NCBI RefSeq assembly: GCF_027580225.2
Contig: NC_073357.2
Location: forward strand, 42,742,001 to 42,806,000
DNA length: 64,000 nucleotides
Direction of reading: 5' to 3'
Source: Misgurnus anguillicaudatus
Lineage: Eukaryota; Chordata; Actinopteri; Cypriniformes; Cobitidae
A program made the translations under genes and the position numbers. How positions within the stretch are numbered: the first letter of the stretch is position 1; every line of letters starts with the position of its first letter. Shown here piece after piece: positions 1-12,316 of the stretch. Below the pieces are notes generated by a model that was not told the origin of the DNA, ran no database searches, and saw only the letters and a list, made by a program, of their open reading frames with translations.

Positions 1-506
1 ATTTCCTTCACACTACATTTCATCCACTGGTTGTCATTAAATATTGTGATGACTTTGAGCTAATCCACTGTAGTTTCCCTCAAATGCAGGAACAATTTAA
101 TTCTTTTGCAAACATGCAGTCCAAAAAAAAAAAAAAAAAACATGACTGCAAGCGACGGTTATTCTATTAACTTTGTTTTCTTATTTGATACAATTACATT
201 TGAGCTTGGATGCAAAACCCTCGCAGTGCATCTGACATGTTTTCTTGTAAATAAGTCAATATTTTTATCAGACTCCTAATCGATTCTGCCAACAAAGCAG
301 TATTTCTAAATGGCCTGACGACGGAATTATGCGGATTTGATCTAAATATCATTTAAATATTATCATCTCATTTTTAGTGGCATATTATTATCTAATTTTA
401 GAGGTGGCATTTAGCGCCTTTTGCATTTAAGCTCATCATTTGTTTTTATTACAAATTATATTATTATAATAATTTAAGGGAATTTGAATAACAATTAATA
501 ATTCAC
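1..506. other. AT-rich sequence without recognised feature
   Basis: I see only AT-rich sequence with an 18-base A run near 123-140. No ORF, repeat boundary or RNA gene is apparent. Confidence 0.5.
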
Positions 507-1316
507 TTAAAGCTCACGTAACACATGCTGTTTCTGCATTTCTGATGTTAATCTGGAGTACCTATAGAGTAGTATGACATCCTTTATATCCCCGAAGAGT
601 CTTTAGTTTAATCAGATTTATAAAAGAAAGATTAGCTTTACTGAATCTTTCCGATAACGTACAAAAAATGAAGAAGGAGGAGTTACTACCACGGGAGGAG
701 CGAGTACGAGTCATGCAACAATACAACACTGTTTAACTTATGATTCACTACATGTTCGTGTCATTTATATAATATGCACAAGCCTATTTCCAACATAAAA
801 CAGAAGTCTTACTTACCGCATGCAACTCATGACCCGGTTGTAAAAATCCAGCGCATCAAACACACACGTAAAACTCTGCTGCTACCCCGGATAATAAACT
901 ATATCCATTGTTTTCATAAAGCTGGATTTCTTCTCCTAACATCCAAAAACACACTTCTTCTTTCGTGCCATTGTTGAGTTTTGAAATTAAACAAAGCTAT
1001 CTCGCGTGATATGATGTTTGAAAGTTCTAGCGTCTCCCGCTGATTGACGGGTGGGCGGGGTTTTCCGGGGGAAGTGCCCATATTATAAAGAAGTGGTACG
1101 TATAAAAAAAACCTGAAACGTCAGTTGGAACTGTAATTGAAAAAAAAACTTTCAAAAACTTGTACGAACCCTGGCGAAGTGCATTCGGCACAGAAATACT
1201 CTGTAACACATCCAACTGCTTTTTTGACACTTTGCCTACGTTTAGCATGAGGAAACAACTCTATAACTGTGTTAATAAGTCAGAATGCATGCAATACCAT
1301 TGAACCACCCCTTTAA
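507..1316. mobile_element. TTAA-ended non-autonomous DNA transposon, family A copy 1 (uninterrupted)
   Basis: The element runs from TTAAAGCTCACG to CCACCCCTTTAA, so TTAA lies at both edges, as for piggyBac- or Kolobok-type elements. A second copy occupies 54822-56772. When that copy's two insertions and their duplicated targets are subtracted, 805 bp remain against 810 bp here, which fixes both ends. No transposase is encoded. A 67-codon ORF at 774-977 has a counterpart at 56236-56439, but I count about 12 replacement against 5 silent differences, which looks neutral. The superfamily is inferred from the TTAA ends only. Confidence 0.75.
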
Positions 1317-1357
1317 TATCAGAATTTTCAATTTTAAGCTAATTGGTTACTAAAACA

Positions 1358-1391
1358 TTAAATGGTCTTAAACTTTTGGACTCCACTGTAC
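1358..1391 (-). mobile_element. Tc1/mariner-type terminal repeat fragment
   Basis: On the minus strand this reads TACAGTGGAGTCCAAAAG followed by TTTAAGACC, which matches my memory of terminal repeats of fish Tc1-like elements. No opposite end or transposase is visible nearby, so it is a fragment at most. Confidence 0.4.
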
Positions 1392-2711
1392 ATCATTTTG
1401 AAGTAAGATTAAATGTGCACAAAGAAATATATATTTATATATATATTTTTTTCCACATTTGTAAGCACTTGCCAATAACTTCACCCTATACTCCCACATC
1501 CACAAATAAACACCATTATTTCTTTTTTCATTCCATAATAAGAACAAAAGTTTTCAAATGACCTATTTCATCTAACATGTAAATGTGTAAGTGTGACAGA
1601 TGTTGTGTCGGTGTTTAATAAACACTCATAACTGTAATTGTGCTATAATTTTATACAGTAGCAGACAGCCATGTTTCCCTGCCTTTGCTCTTTTTGTTTT
1701 TAAAATGGGTTGTACAGCATGTTCTTAGCCTTAAATAGACAAAATCAGCCTTTTCCAAACTAATAACAATTTAGGAAGAAATTATACAATATAACATAGA
1801 TTTTTGTAAAACAAATTAAACCAATTTTTAGGATGATGCAATTTTCAACAGTTAGGTAGCCATGAAATACTGCCCTCTATATCTCTTTCTGCAAAGCTGT
1901 AATGTGCTAGTGCCTTAACATTACAGAAAGGTTAAAACAACGATTTATGCTGATATATTTCACAAGTCGCATAACCTTTTGGTCTGATTTGACTTTTCTA
2001 TTCAGGTATAAGGTTTTGGTCATGTCAGAATATTGACATTAGTAAAAGAATGTTTAATATTCTGTATTTGCCCAAGAACCAAATAATACGTTTACACACA
2101 AAAGTACATTCCCGTATATTAATTTGTTATTTAATTTAACCCCTACTGTGTCACAGTGCACTGGGTGTCATAAACACATCAGAATTAATTCAAATTTTAT
2201 GTTTCAAAGGTTAGAAATAATTGTGATGCTAATTACCAGTTGTACTTCATGCAGAGTGTAGCATTGCATCGGGAAAGAATTAGGGGTGAAGACCATCTTA
2301 TTCTTAACCACTACCTTGCATTATACTTCTAATTAACCTTTCCTTTGAAAATAAAATGAAAAAAAAAACAGATGAGCAATTAATACTGCTTTTCAATTGA
2401 CAATTCTGAGGGAAAAAAAACTCTTATTTTCTGCTCGGGTGCTCAGTGGTTTGTCCATAATTACAATTAAAGAGCTGATTCAATAATACAAACAACTGTG
2501 CTTCAAATATGCATGCACACACACAAACCTTGCATTGTGCATTGTTTTGATTATTTGGTTGGCTGCAGTTGACTGATTGCAGTAGACACAGTGAAAAGCT
2601 CTTGACGTTTGACACATTAACAAAACATTTTTAATTAAGACCCATGGCATCTCTACACAAAAGCAAATATCAGGTGTATAAGGCCTTTTTGGGCCTCAGT
2701 TACTGTATATC
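1392..2711. other. AT-rich sequence without recognised feature
   Basis: No ORF with protein-like composition, terminal repeat or RNA gene is apparent. A short ATATATTT-rich run sits near 1427-1450, just inside the block. Confidence 0.45.
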
Positions 2712-2973
2712 AACTAGAGCAGGGGTTGGCAACAAGCGGCCAGCGGTCCAAAAGTAGCCCATCAGCAATAAAATCTGGCCCGCGGCCGCAGCCAGATTAT
2801 TTTTATAGCGGCTATAGAGTACCGTGAGAGCAATTTGAAATCAGACTATTCCGCGGCGTGTGAAGTCAAACACATCTAATTTCTTAATCTTTAGTGATTT
2901 TGTCTTCAAAATAAAAGTGTAATAACGGAATATTTTTATTTTTTGATGAATCGAGAGCAGAGGCGGACACTAC

Positions 2974-3587
2974 TTAAAGGAACAGTATGTAAGAAATTTG
3001 GTTACACTTTATTTTGATAGTCCACTTTAGACATTCTACTAACTATAAATAACTTTGCAACTACATGTCAACTAACTTTCAATAATTTGCAACTATAGGT
3101 CAACAAACTGTCATTAGAGTATTAGTAGACTGTAAGGGTTGGGGTTAGGGAAGAGGTTTGGGTTAGTGGAATAAGTTGACATGCACCTGCAAAGATACTT
3201 ATAGACAGTTGAATGTCTGTTGAGATATCATCGCAATAAAGTGTAGTTGATAAGTAGTTGCAAAGTTACTTATAATTAGTAAAATGTCTAAAGTGGACTA
3301 TCGAAATAAAGTGTTACCAGAAATTTATATAATTTAATCATAAAATGGCCCTGATATGTCACTAGACATTAAGAAATCATTTTCATTTCAAATACTTATA
3401 TCACTCACAACAGTGGTCCGGCCAGGATATTGTCATTTAAAATAGTGGAGTTGCAGCCCTTAACTGATGTTTATGTTGTCATTTTGTGTATTGGCCACCA
3501 GTTGTGTGATTGCAGTACCAGTTTTAGCCACAAGTTTTGCGATTGCAATACCAGTTTTGGCCACAATCCTACATACAGTTCCTTTAA
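2974..3587. mobile_element. TTAA-ended MITE inserted in the hAT at 2958-3987
   Basis: Termini TTAAAGGAACAGTATGTA and TACATACAGTTCCTTTAA are inverted repeats with one internal difference and have TTAA at both edges. Removing it joins the two parts of the outer hAT, leaving one TTAA as the target. It is itself interrupted at 3000-3318. piggyBac/Kolobok type is inferred from TTAA. Confidence 0.75.
3000..3318. mobile_element. hAT-type MITE with GGTTACACTTTA ends, innermost of the nest
   Basis: Starts GGTTACACTTTATTTTGATA and ends ATCGAAATAAAGTGTTACC; the arms are inverted repeats for more than 40 bp. It is bounded by a perfect 8-bp TSD AGAAATTT at 2992-2999 and 3319-3326. The G-rich stretch GGTTGGGGTTAGGG near 3138 lies in its loop. 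Confidence 0.85.
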
Positions 3588-4048
3588 GTATTTGTACTTT
3601 CTACACAAAAGTATATTTTTAAGTATTTCTATTTTATCAGTGTTTTTCTTTGGAAAACATACATTCTAAAGCATATTATCATAATTTTTTACTCCACTAC
3701 ATTTCATAATTTCAAGTTTTTCATTTATATTTACTGTAATATCTAGTATTTCTTTTACTTTTACTTAAGTAAAAAGTACTTTTGTAAGTAAACAATTTGT
3801 ATGTAATTGGGTATTAAATCAATTTAAATATGCAATATAAAAGAAATAAACAGTATGATTCTATGCTTTAGAATTTAGTGAACATTTTTTAGTAAAGTAA
3901 AGTAAATTTTTTCCCAAGAAAAACACTCTGATAAAGCACAAATGCTTGGTAAATTTACTTAAAGTACTCAAGTAGTATCCGCCTCTGATCGAGAGCTTTT
4001 AATTTGAAAAGTTCTAAATAGGCTTGTTTTAGATGTGCCCTTAAATAT

Positions 4049-5000
4049 GTTTCTGCGTCTGAAAACTCTAAATTGCTGCCTTCTTAGGCAGCATTTCAAG
4101 GCAGGAAGGGATCAAGGCATGTCCGAATCCAATGTTAGGTTTACTTCCTGACTCCTGAGATACCTCCATTGTCCTGTCCCACAATTCTATGCGTGTGCGC
4201 ACATGGGGAATGTGATTGGTCGAGCCTGGTCAAGTTCGAAAAAACAAAATGGCGCCCAAGAAAGTGCCCAAAAATGTTTTAATACAGGTATATTTTCACT
4301 TTTTACACCTTTTACTTGCATTTCTAGCAAGAAATTATTAATCTAGTTTTTAAATATGTGATTAGTTATCACAAAGGCGCTCTCTGTTTATATTTCAAAC
4401 ACGATTTCTATGAAGTGTGTCCAAAAGCGTTTCTATGAGCTGCCTTCATGGCTCCGAAGTCATTGCCTCATGACCCCCCAGTCACATTAGCTACAAGCGA
4501 CAGAGACAGAGCGACAGGCTACCATTCATTTTCAATGGAAGTGGCCGTTTGCCAGCGACAAGCGACGAGCTCGCCGGTGCGCAAGCAAGGCGGGGCCAAA
4601 ATAGACAAGCAGGCTATTTTATGCAAATGCTGACCGATGCGACAAAGCGACTGCCAATCGGAGTGAAGGAGCAGCGTGAGGTAGGTCTGTGGTCGAGTCT
4701 GAGAAAATAATTCAAGATGGCGGAAAATGCGTATTTATGTATATATCTTATAAGTTTGGCATTTTATCTCATATATTTTGTTACTTTTATCGAGAAATAT
4801 ATACTTTTAAATCCAAAAACACCGTTCTTGTAACTTAACAATACCTCTAAAGTGACTTTTGATACCGCTTTTAGAAACTAGCCAAGGAACGCCCATCAAG
4901 GGAGTGCGTGTCGCTCAGTGTCGTTCACTTTTGTACCTAATGTGACTGTAGGGTGAGGCAGCTAGCAACAAGTCAGCTGCCTAAGTTTTCGGACGCAGCC
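4049..5000. repeat. Foldback-type repeat within the 2720-5484 element
   Basis: The left edge TTCTGCGTCTGAAAACTCTAA is answered in inverted orientation by AAGTTTTCGGACGCAGCC at the right edge, and GGCAGC motifs lie just inside both ends. It also contains CG-richer sequence around 4490-4700. No TSD is convincing. I recall GCTGCGTCCGAAAACT as a cyprinid repeat end. Confidence 0.5.
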
Positions 5001-5785
5001 TTAGATGAGAGCAGGCAGCTGCAGTGAGGGGAGGACTAAAAAAAGCTTGTAAGTCGGACACTTCATCACCAATCTGGCAGTCCAGTCGACCACAAACGCC
5101 AGCAGAGGCAGCGATCATGTTTGCATATTTTATTGGAATGAAATAGATGCAACTGAAATACTAATGAATGCATTTACATGAAGATGGTAGAATCAACAAA
5201 GGTGAACTCTTCATAACTGGAAAAAGTTCATTAGTAAATGTTGTAATGTATACATACAAGTCTACAGTTGTAATTCATACAACTTTTCTGTTGTTTGCAA
5301 TATAAACAGCCTACGGTACGAATAATAAATTAGGACCAATAAAATGATAAGGTATTTGTTAAAATAAAAATAAAATTATTTGAAAATAAGAGAAATTTCC
5401 CAAACCAACCTCTTTTGATGTTGTGACCCGCCATCAAGAGGCAATTTTTTTTGGCCTGATGCCAAACTTACTTGCTGACCCCTGAACTAGAGGCTGTCTA
5501 TGTCAATGGTTGTCTGCTATTCAGTACCTCTTTAATTGCATCAGCAGGTCCCTAGATAAATTGTAATTTGCATACAGTATCAAGCAATTATACTGTATGC
5601 AGTGTATTTATACCTGTACATCCATATATCATTGACAATAGCTCTGATCTTCAAATGGCCAAATGGCCTTTTAGGAGTATTGATATTTAAAATAACAGAG
5701 CTCTAAGGTTTTACTGGCTGTGTCGTCGATCTGCTTGTTGCAGAGTATGTGGAACTGTCTTGCTTTTGTTTGAAACGCATGTTGC

Positions 5786-6273
5786 TTAAAGGACAAGCTC
5801 GGTATTTTACACTTAAAGCCCTGTTTTCAGATTGTTTATGATGAAATAGAACGGTTTTGTGAGGTACGGTATTACTCCGCGCCGGGAACTTTGTTTCTAT
5901 TCTTGCTATTGGCAATGGCGGATTAGCGACACCATCTGGGCTGGAGTGTCTATTATTCAAGCTCTCAGTGGAAGAATATTCGGGTGTGAGGCGTTTGGAA
6001 AATAGGTCCACAAGTTAACAACGAATTTTAAAACACCTGTTGGAAAGCATCTTTTGCAGCGATTTTTGTGTGAGCATACCAGTGAACACCCCTGACCACT
6101 CGGTGAATTTCATGTCTTTGTAAACTAAAGTTTAATGCATTTTAGGAAGGATTGTTCCAGTGCACCTATCAACCCAGCCGCATATGTCGAAATTTCAGTC
6201 AAAACCGTTCTATTTCATCATAAACAATCTGAAAACAGGGCTTAAAGTGTAAAATACCGAACTTGTCCTTTAA
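5786..6273. mobile_element. TTAA-ended MITE with about 70-bp terminal inverted repeats
   Basis: Ends TTAAAGGACAAGCTCGGT and ACCGAACTTGTCCTTTAA. The arms continue as near-perfect inverted repeats through the motif GAAATAGAACGGTTTTG, about 70 bp each. An ORF that reads through the left arm on the minus strand (5703-6011) is a by-product of the repeat. Confidence 0.8.
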
Positions 6274-8236
6274 TAAATTGCTTACAGACACAAAAATCAC
6301 ACTTACAATATTTAAGTACACCACTGCTATAACCTAAAACACAAGCCTGAATCACAGCCATGTTGATAGTCAGTACACCAGCACACTCATACATAAAACC
6401 GCATAATTTATATGCTTTTACAACTTGGTGTAAAACACTAAATTAGTACACTAAATCCTCTATATGTGGATTTTATAGTTATGTCTGTGAAGGACACACA
6501 ATGACAGTTATTACCTTTTTACAACCGCAATTGCTTAATAAAGGACCTTGCCATGAGGGGGGAGAAGGATGACTTGGTGTTGGTGAGGTCTTATCTTTGC
6601 CAAACAGTCAGTGCTAAAGATTTTAAAGTCCTCATTTGGCCCAGAAAAGAGGTTCTGGCAACCCATTACGCTCTACTGATATCTTCATTGGCCCAAACAG
6701 ACCAGCTTCTAGTTGTGACCCTCAAACATCAACCGAGTTCAATATCAATCTTAATGCAAACGCAAGCAATCTTGTCTCATTCATGCAACACAGCTTTTGG
6801 GTCAGGAGACTAATCATATACATGCATGTTGGGATGGTAGAATAAACCGAGCGTGTGCAGGTGAAGAACATGTATCACAGGTATATTTTGGGGGCTTGTC
6901 TGCTTACAGGAAGCTCTCTGTCAGTTGACATAAATTGAACATGTCTTATTATCTTCCCTATAAGCTGGGAATGAAAAATAACTGGCTCTGGAGAGACAAG
7001 ATAAACGGCCTTCATTTGTGCCTTTGCCACGTCGTGCTGAGGGCTATGAAATTCACTCACACATGCAATCAATGCTCAAGCACACACCACACACACTTTT
7101 CATGCGATCTTTAAGCGCATACATCACCGAAACTGACCAACACAAATGCTCAACAGTAAATACAGTCCTCTTTAGGGCTGAAGCTATTTTTTGTGCCACT
7201 AGCGGCGTCCGGCAGAACTGCACAAATAATAACCGTTGTCAAGAACGTTTCAAACACTCCCCTGTCTGCAATTGAACCAATGTTGTGTTTTGTCTGGCCC
7301 TGTTGGCCTACTCAAACAGACTCTCAAACAGACTGCTCAAAATGATTACAAAATCTGTAAGTCGCATTGAATAAAAGCATCTGCCAACTGCATATGCGCA
7401 AACAGACAGATTCTAAGTGCATTTCCATTTGGTGCCTCTGGTGGCACCTACATTACACACTCATCATTCTCATCAATGAAATTTTAATGAACTTAAATCC
7501 CTTTGCTCAATACGAGCAGTTTCTTTCTGCAGAACCTATGCTTTCTCAAATGGTCTGTCCTTTTGACTGACCAGTAGTTTCAAAACAGCTACTAAAAGGC
7601 TTTAGGCTACAAGTACAATAGATATAACCAACCAGAAATGCTAAACAGTGGAGCAATAAGATCTACAGCTGTAATCTAATGGACTGATGTTATGTGTAGA
7701 ATGTGTTAAAATATATATGATAATCATTAAAATCACATTCAATATTAATGTGCTAAAAGAGGAAGCATCATTCCACACTATAAATCTTTCCTTACAACAA
7801 AAAGTCCAAAAAGATTTGGTACTTTATGCATCATCGTAGACTCTTCACTCCTCAGCAGTCACAGTCTTTCTTTTGCCTTCCTCTATTATGGAGCTGAGCC
7901 TTTCGGCTCTGATGGACCTTTATTTATTAACAGCCTTGTCTGGGCCTTCAGAAAAGGTGTCTCAAAATATTTACACTCTTGAATAATTTTTCCATTTATA
8001 GAGGGGTGTGTATTGTCTGTGTGTTTATCTGTTTATCTTGTACAGTGAGAAAAAAAACAGTTAAGAAACTTTTTTAAGAAAGTACATCATAAAAAATGCA
8101 GCTACAGGAAAAATACCAAGACAGCAACACAAGCATGTTTTTGGCCAACAGCCTGAAGGGTTGATGTTTCAGATTATATCAAACCCACATGGACCACTGC
8201 AACTGTTCTTACCCCGTGTTTACAACGGGGTTGAGC

Positions 8237-8238
<2 letters not shown>
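6274..8238. other. Sequence without recognised gene or repeat
   Basis: Short overlapping ORFs at 6553-6845 and 7018-7275 have no recognisable domain and no partner exons. Composition is ordinary AT-rich intergenic or intronic DNA. Confidence 0.45.

Positions 8239-8312
<74 letters not shown>
8239..8312. repeat. (GA)37 microsatellite
   Basis: An uninterrupted GA dinucleotide array of 74 bases. The Arg-Glu repeat ORF running through it is an artefact of the array. Confidence 0.97.
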
Positions 8313-8314
<2 letters not shown>

Positions 8315-8890
8315 CTGAGCTCTTAAAGCATGTGCCAAAAGATCAAACAAGATATTATTTTAAATCCTACAGTTTTTGTTTGATAGTACGTTATCTCAGG
8401 AACAAGAGCTTACACAGAAGTTTATCTATGTTTATGTCTTTCACAAGAAAAATATGGCATACAGGAAAAGGCAGCACTCGCTGTGCAGTTTAGAAGGTAC
8501 AGACAGATCTATGTAAATATTTTTTTTCACGGCTTGAACTGGCCATGGGAGAACATGCAGATGAAAGTGTTGTTTATCATGTCTGCATGATTAACATGTT
8601 GTTTAGCACAGGGTTGGAGAAAAGCCTCCAGGTGGTAAAAATAAAAGAGAAACCACAGAAATACATTTACACAGTAGGGTACTGTGACTAATGCCGTTTT
8701 TTGTCATTTTCTTCTTCTTCTTTTTTAATACTGTGTCTCTTAGTCTACATTAAATAGATCACATCTGAATACAGTGAAACTATAGTGTAGATTTTGGAAG
8801 TATCTGATTGGAATAAAGTGTGAATATGTTTTCTGATTGTGAATGTATATGTGTACATTATTTTTATAGTCCAATTTTTTGATCATTTAC
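8313..8890. other. AT-rich sequence without recognised feature
   Basis: I see no repeat ends or coding signal here. Confidence 0.4.
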
Positions 8891-8917
8891 TTCAAGGCAC
8901 ACCATGGAACTTTTTGG

Positions 8918-8931
8918 CCACTAGGGGGTGC
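8918..8931 (+). promoter_or_regulatory. CTCF-core-like motif
   Basis: CCACTAGGGGGTGC differs from the commonly cited vertebrate CTCF core CCACTAGGGGGCGC at one position. It lies in a dispersed repeat. Binding is not implied by sequence alone. Confidence 0.3.
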
Positions 8932-9325
8932 TAGACATGTATTTTTCACATCTAGCGCCCCTAGAGGCCACAAGCGCTGCAGCACTGTCGCAAAGGAAAA
9001 GAAGACAACTCTTTAGGTCACAAAGTGTGCCTTCCAGCATTTCATGTGTCATAATATAATTTCATGGGTTTTATTTTTTTCAAACGCCAAAAGATCGCAT
9101 AGCTCACGTTTACAAGCCAGTTGTAACGGTGATCGCTTGGTTAAAGGTTATATTTAAAAAAATATTGCCTTAAAGGGGAATCGGACCCGGCTCGCCCGTG
9201 TCCTAGGTCACAATGTCACGTTATATAAGTCTCTCGCTAAACTCTCCAAATAGCCTCCAGTAAAATTCAATTAAAAATAGTGTTTGGGCGACAGACAGGA
9301 CTTATATATGCAAGCAATATAACAT

Positions 9326-9684
9326 TAGCCTGGTGCAACCAGACTCTCGTACATTCATTTAATTTGTACAGAGAGTCTGGCCACACTCCATTGCAAAGTG
9401 TTACTTCCGTTATGGAGGGTCCTCTGTTGAAGTTTAAAACTATTGGATCTGCCCAGAGTCACTCTGAATCTCCCATAACCAATCGCAAACGTTTGGTCGT
9501 GATGTATGTCACTCAGTCTGGAGCACGACCTCAACGTCTGCGTTCTTAGCCACTCCCCGCTGTTCGCTGATTGGACCTGCAGATTTTGGCCGGGGATAAC
9601 GAAACTCTACACAGCAGTCCCAGACGATGTTCTGAAGCGAAATTAAAATTAAGCTGAAAAACGTAGGAGGGCGGAGCCAGGCTA
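9326..9684. mobile_element. MITE with TAGCCTGG ends and internal hairpin
   Basis: Ends TAGCCTGG and CCAGGCTA are flanked by a perfect 9-bp repeat ATATAACAT (9317-9325 and 9685-9693). Because the TIR edge is ambiguous by one base, an 8-bp duplication is also possible, so hAT and Mutator-like origins both remain open. CCAGACTCTCGTAC and its inverse form a hairpin just inside the left end. Confidence 0.75.
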
Positions 9685-9811
9685 ATATAACATTACTTAC
9701 TAGTACAAAAGCATGAGGGCCAAGTCAGCATCGGTCAGAAACCCCTCCTCCTTCTTTAGTTCACGCCAGCGAGCGAACGCTGGCCCAATATAATTTATCC
9801 TCTTCCTTCTT

Positions 9812-10305
9812 TTAACTCTTTCGCCGCCATTGACGAGATATCTCATCAATCAAGAGAAAACGCTTCCCTGCCAATGACTAGTATTTCCGGCTTTCTGCAA
9901 TACCGCTATTGTCCACCAGTGTCCTTCCACAACTTTTTAAACCCGGAAGTATTGCCCTATGGCAAGCGGCTGCGTGTCCGTGTCTGTTTTAAAGATCGCT
10001 CTGAATGGGATCTCTATGAAAAGTCCGTCACAAAAAAGGAATTATCTCTGCTTTTTGCTCAAAATGTGGTGTTTTTGCAGAAACCTACCCATATTCAAAA
10101 GGTAATTACAAAAGAACTACTGAAGGTATGACGAAACGTTTTTTTTTTTTTTTTTAAAGCAGAGGGTCTGTTCTTTCATTTGGTATATTGTATGTTCACA
10201 TATTTAAAGAAGAACATTTTCTGGAAGGCATTAAACTTTTGTGAAAATCATGAAAAACGCTGGCTGGGAACTTTTTTTAAATAATGCTGGTGGCGAAAGA
10301 GTTAA
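9812..10305. mobile_element. TTAA-ended MITE (TTAACTCTTTCGCC type)
   Basis: Perfect 14-bp inverted termini TTAACTCTTTCGCC and GGCGAAAGAGTTAA include the TTAA target. It contains a run of 17 T near 10140 and an 85-codon ORF (9874-10131) without recognised domain. I recall this end sequence from fish genomes. piggyBac/Kolobok type is inferred from TTAA. Confidence 0.8.
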
Positions 10306-10642
10306 TTTGGTCACTCTCCCCTTTTCTCTTTCTAATCTCCTCCGACAAAACCTTGGGTCTGCTGCTTCGGCCATGACAAAAACATCATGAAAATAAATAG
10401 TTGCGCTTTCACGTCCGAATTTGAGGAAGTGGAGAAAGTGACGTATGCCGTAAAGCAGACTTTTGTAGTTTTTTGTTTTATGCTCGGGTTACTACCCGAA
10501 ATCCAAGTGTAAATGTAAAAGCGATACAGACCCTGTCAGGCTATGGTGGACATTTCATCCAACCTATTTTAAGTCGATGTACCATCACAAGGGTCTTGAA
10601 AATATATTATGAAGGTTGAAAAACTACTAAGTGTCACTTTAA

Positions 10643-11978
10643 CATATTTAACATCATGTTGCTCCAAACCTACATATTTCTTCTGTAAAACACAAGCAAT
10701 GCAATAGTTTTGTGTGGCAAAAAGAATTAATTATATTCAACCATATTTATTCATCTTATAATCACTTCTTTCCACCGTGGTTGTCATATTACAGTCCCAC
10801 TTTTGCGCATTCAAACCTGACAGGCTGTAATTGGCCACAACATTGACATCAGAAAGTACCAAATTTGAATGGATCCAGATATGGACAAGAGAGAGCAAGG
10901 ATTTAAGTAAATGACTACTTCTACATAATCATAACAAAGTTAGACCATAAAAAAGTACACTAAGTATCAAGACCACACTGTTCTTACAGCATGAGCTTAC
11001 AGCCTCGCCAACTGGCCTAATGTTTCCAAAATCTGCCAGTTATTACTTTCCATTTAGACTCTATTATCTTTGTTTCTGATGTGAATGGCTGGACTTTACT
11101 TTTCTGTGTCAGCACAAAAAGACAATGCAATGAATTTATTAAGTCTGAACATCAGACTCTGTGCCTGGAGGATATAGAAAAAGTTTTCCAGAAGACCCTA
11201 AATCCAGTGATAAATGTCTTTAAAGTTGCCTCTGCAACTTAGACTAAAGAATGTAAAAAGCTAGCACAAGGGATGGGTCTTTTCAGTAATATAATATTTG
11301 AGCTCACGCACACACACATATAATTATATAAAAAGGATTATTCCATGTTTTAAAAAGCTACTTTCTGTGACAGATGAACAAACTACTCTCTAGAGATGGT
11401 TTGCTTGATAACAGTCTCATGCCTTATTGTAAAACAGATCATAAACCAACAAATTTTTGACTCAAACTCAAATGGAGAAACTGATAAATAAATCTGAGGT
11501 CACACAAAGCCACATATTATAAAAGTTTGTGGATTTTACCTGCCTTTGTCCATGCCTTTGAGCAAACTGGGACTTAAGCCAACGAATCTCATATCTGCTG
11601 TAAAATCGGCACAAAAAGAACAGTTTACTCTTTAGAAAGCAGCTTTTGGACATTAAATACAGTGAAATAAGGAATCTGCTATTAGAGATTACATGACCTC
11701 AGGGCACAAGAACAACAAAACGATCAATTATTTATGTCAGTCGGCTAAATAGGTATCTTCCTTTCCTACTGTAACAACAAACAAAAACCTTTTTTTCCAC
11801 ATCAATCAAGGCTGAAGGCTATAATCATTAATGGTATCTTGAAGGTGTATAGATCCCATTGAACATGATTGATAATTTACATGTACGTTGTGCAGTTGTA
11901 GGATAATGTAAGGTTTGATGGACAGCTTGGAGCCATAGGTTGAAAGAACCATTAAAGATAGAAAGTCTTTAAAGCGCC
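10643..11978. other. AT-rich sequence without recognised feature
   Basis: No terminal repeats, RNA genes or protein-like ORFs were found. A minus-strand 61-codon frame at 11468-11653 has no recognisable features. Confidence 0.4.
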
Positions 11979-12287
11979 GGGCCCGTATTTATAAAGCCTT
12001 TGAGAATAACTGAATTACAAGGACACTGCTAAGAATTGACTTAAGAGTAAAAAAAATCTTGGCTCCAAGCTGTCCTTAAAAGTCAGTTATCAAGCATCTC
12101 AGTCATAATTTAAGTAAAGTGTAGGACTAAATCTTAAGCGTCAGTCTTAAAGAGAGTCGTCCCTTTGGTGTGCCACAAATAGGATTTTGGATGACGACAT
12201 GGACCAATCACTGAATTGATTTCCTTATTTAAACCGGCATGTTATTAACTGGCCTAAAACGTACATTTTATTATATAATCAACCACC

Positions 12288-12316
12288 ATGGATTCCAAAA
12301 GAAAACTGAACTGGCG
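12288..12316 (+). pseudogene. Interrupted start of a transposon ORF (possible Myb/SANT-like protein)
   Basis: A good initiation context, ACCACCATGG, opens a frame beginning MDSKRKLNW, after which the frame is cut by the insertion that begins at 12317. Harbinger elements usually encode a transposase plus a Myb/SANT DNA-binding protein, and a short basic N-terminus ahead of a Trp fits the latter. With only about ten residues left this is a suggestion. No downstream exon of it is recognisable after 15837. Confidence 0.3.

Larger units (their letters stand above)
2958..3987. mobile_element. hAT MITE family B, copy 1 (interrupted)
   Basis: Ends are CAGAGGCGGACACTAC and AGTAGTATCCGCCTCTG, with a perfect 8-bp TSD ATCGAGAG at 2950-2957 and 3988-3995. 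The element is split by a TTAA insertion at 2974-3587. Its interior (for example GGAAAACATACATTC) recurs in reverse orientation at 33588-33950, showing that both belong to one family. It carries no coding capacity. Confidence 0.85.
2720..5484. mobile_element. hAT-type DNA transposon remnant, outermost of a four-level nest
   Basis: The element begins CAGGGGTTGGCAA and ends TTGCTGACCCCTG, imperfect terminal inverted repeats of the CAGGGGTCGGCAA type. It is flanked by a perfect 8-bp duplication AACTAGAG (2712-2719 and 5485-5492), the hallmark of hAT insertion. No transposase ORF survives. Much of the 2765 bp is later insertions: a hAT at 2958-3987 containing a TTAA element containing another hAT, and a foldback at 4049-5000. 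Confidence 0.85.
8891..10642. mobile_element. Composite repeat, probable DNA transposon with two insertions
   Basis: The left end TTCAAGGCACACCATGGAAC and right end AAGTGTCACTTTAA resemble diverged TTAAAGTG/CACTTTAA inverted termini. The body is cut by a CCTGG-ended element (9326-9684) and a TTAA element (9812-10305). Both have clear boundaries, so the surrounding sequence must be older. The outer boundaries are inferred and may be off by some bases. Confidence 0.5.

Noticed and set aside
774..977. 67-codon frame conserved between the two family A copies (774 and 56236)
   Set aside because: Conservation is explained by repeat homology; about 12 replacement versus 5 silent differences indicates no purifying selection.
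3128..3170. G-rich stretch suggesting a quadruplex or telomere seed
   Set aside because: It is the loop of the 3000-3318 MITE, with irregular G runs mostly of two or three.
8161..8493. 110-codon frame with an Arg-Glu repeat
   Set aside because: The repeat is the GA microsatellite; the flanks show no domain.
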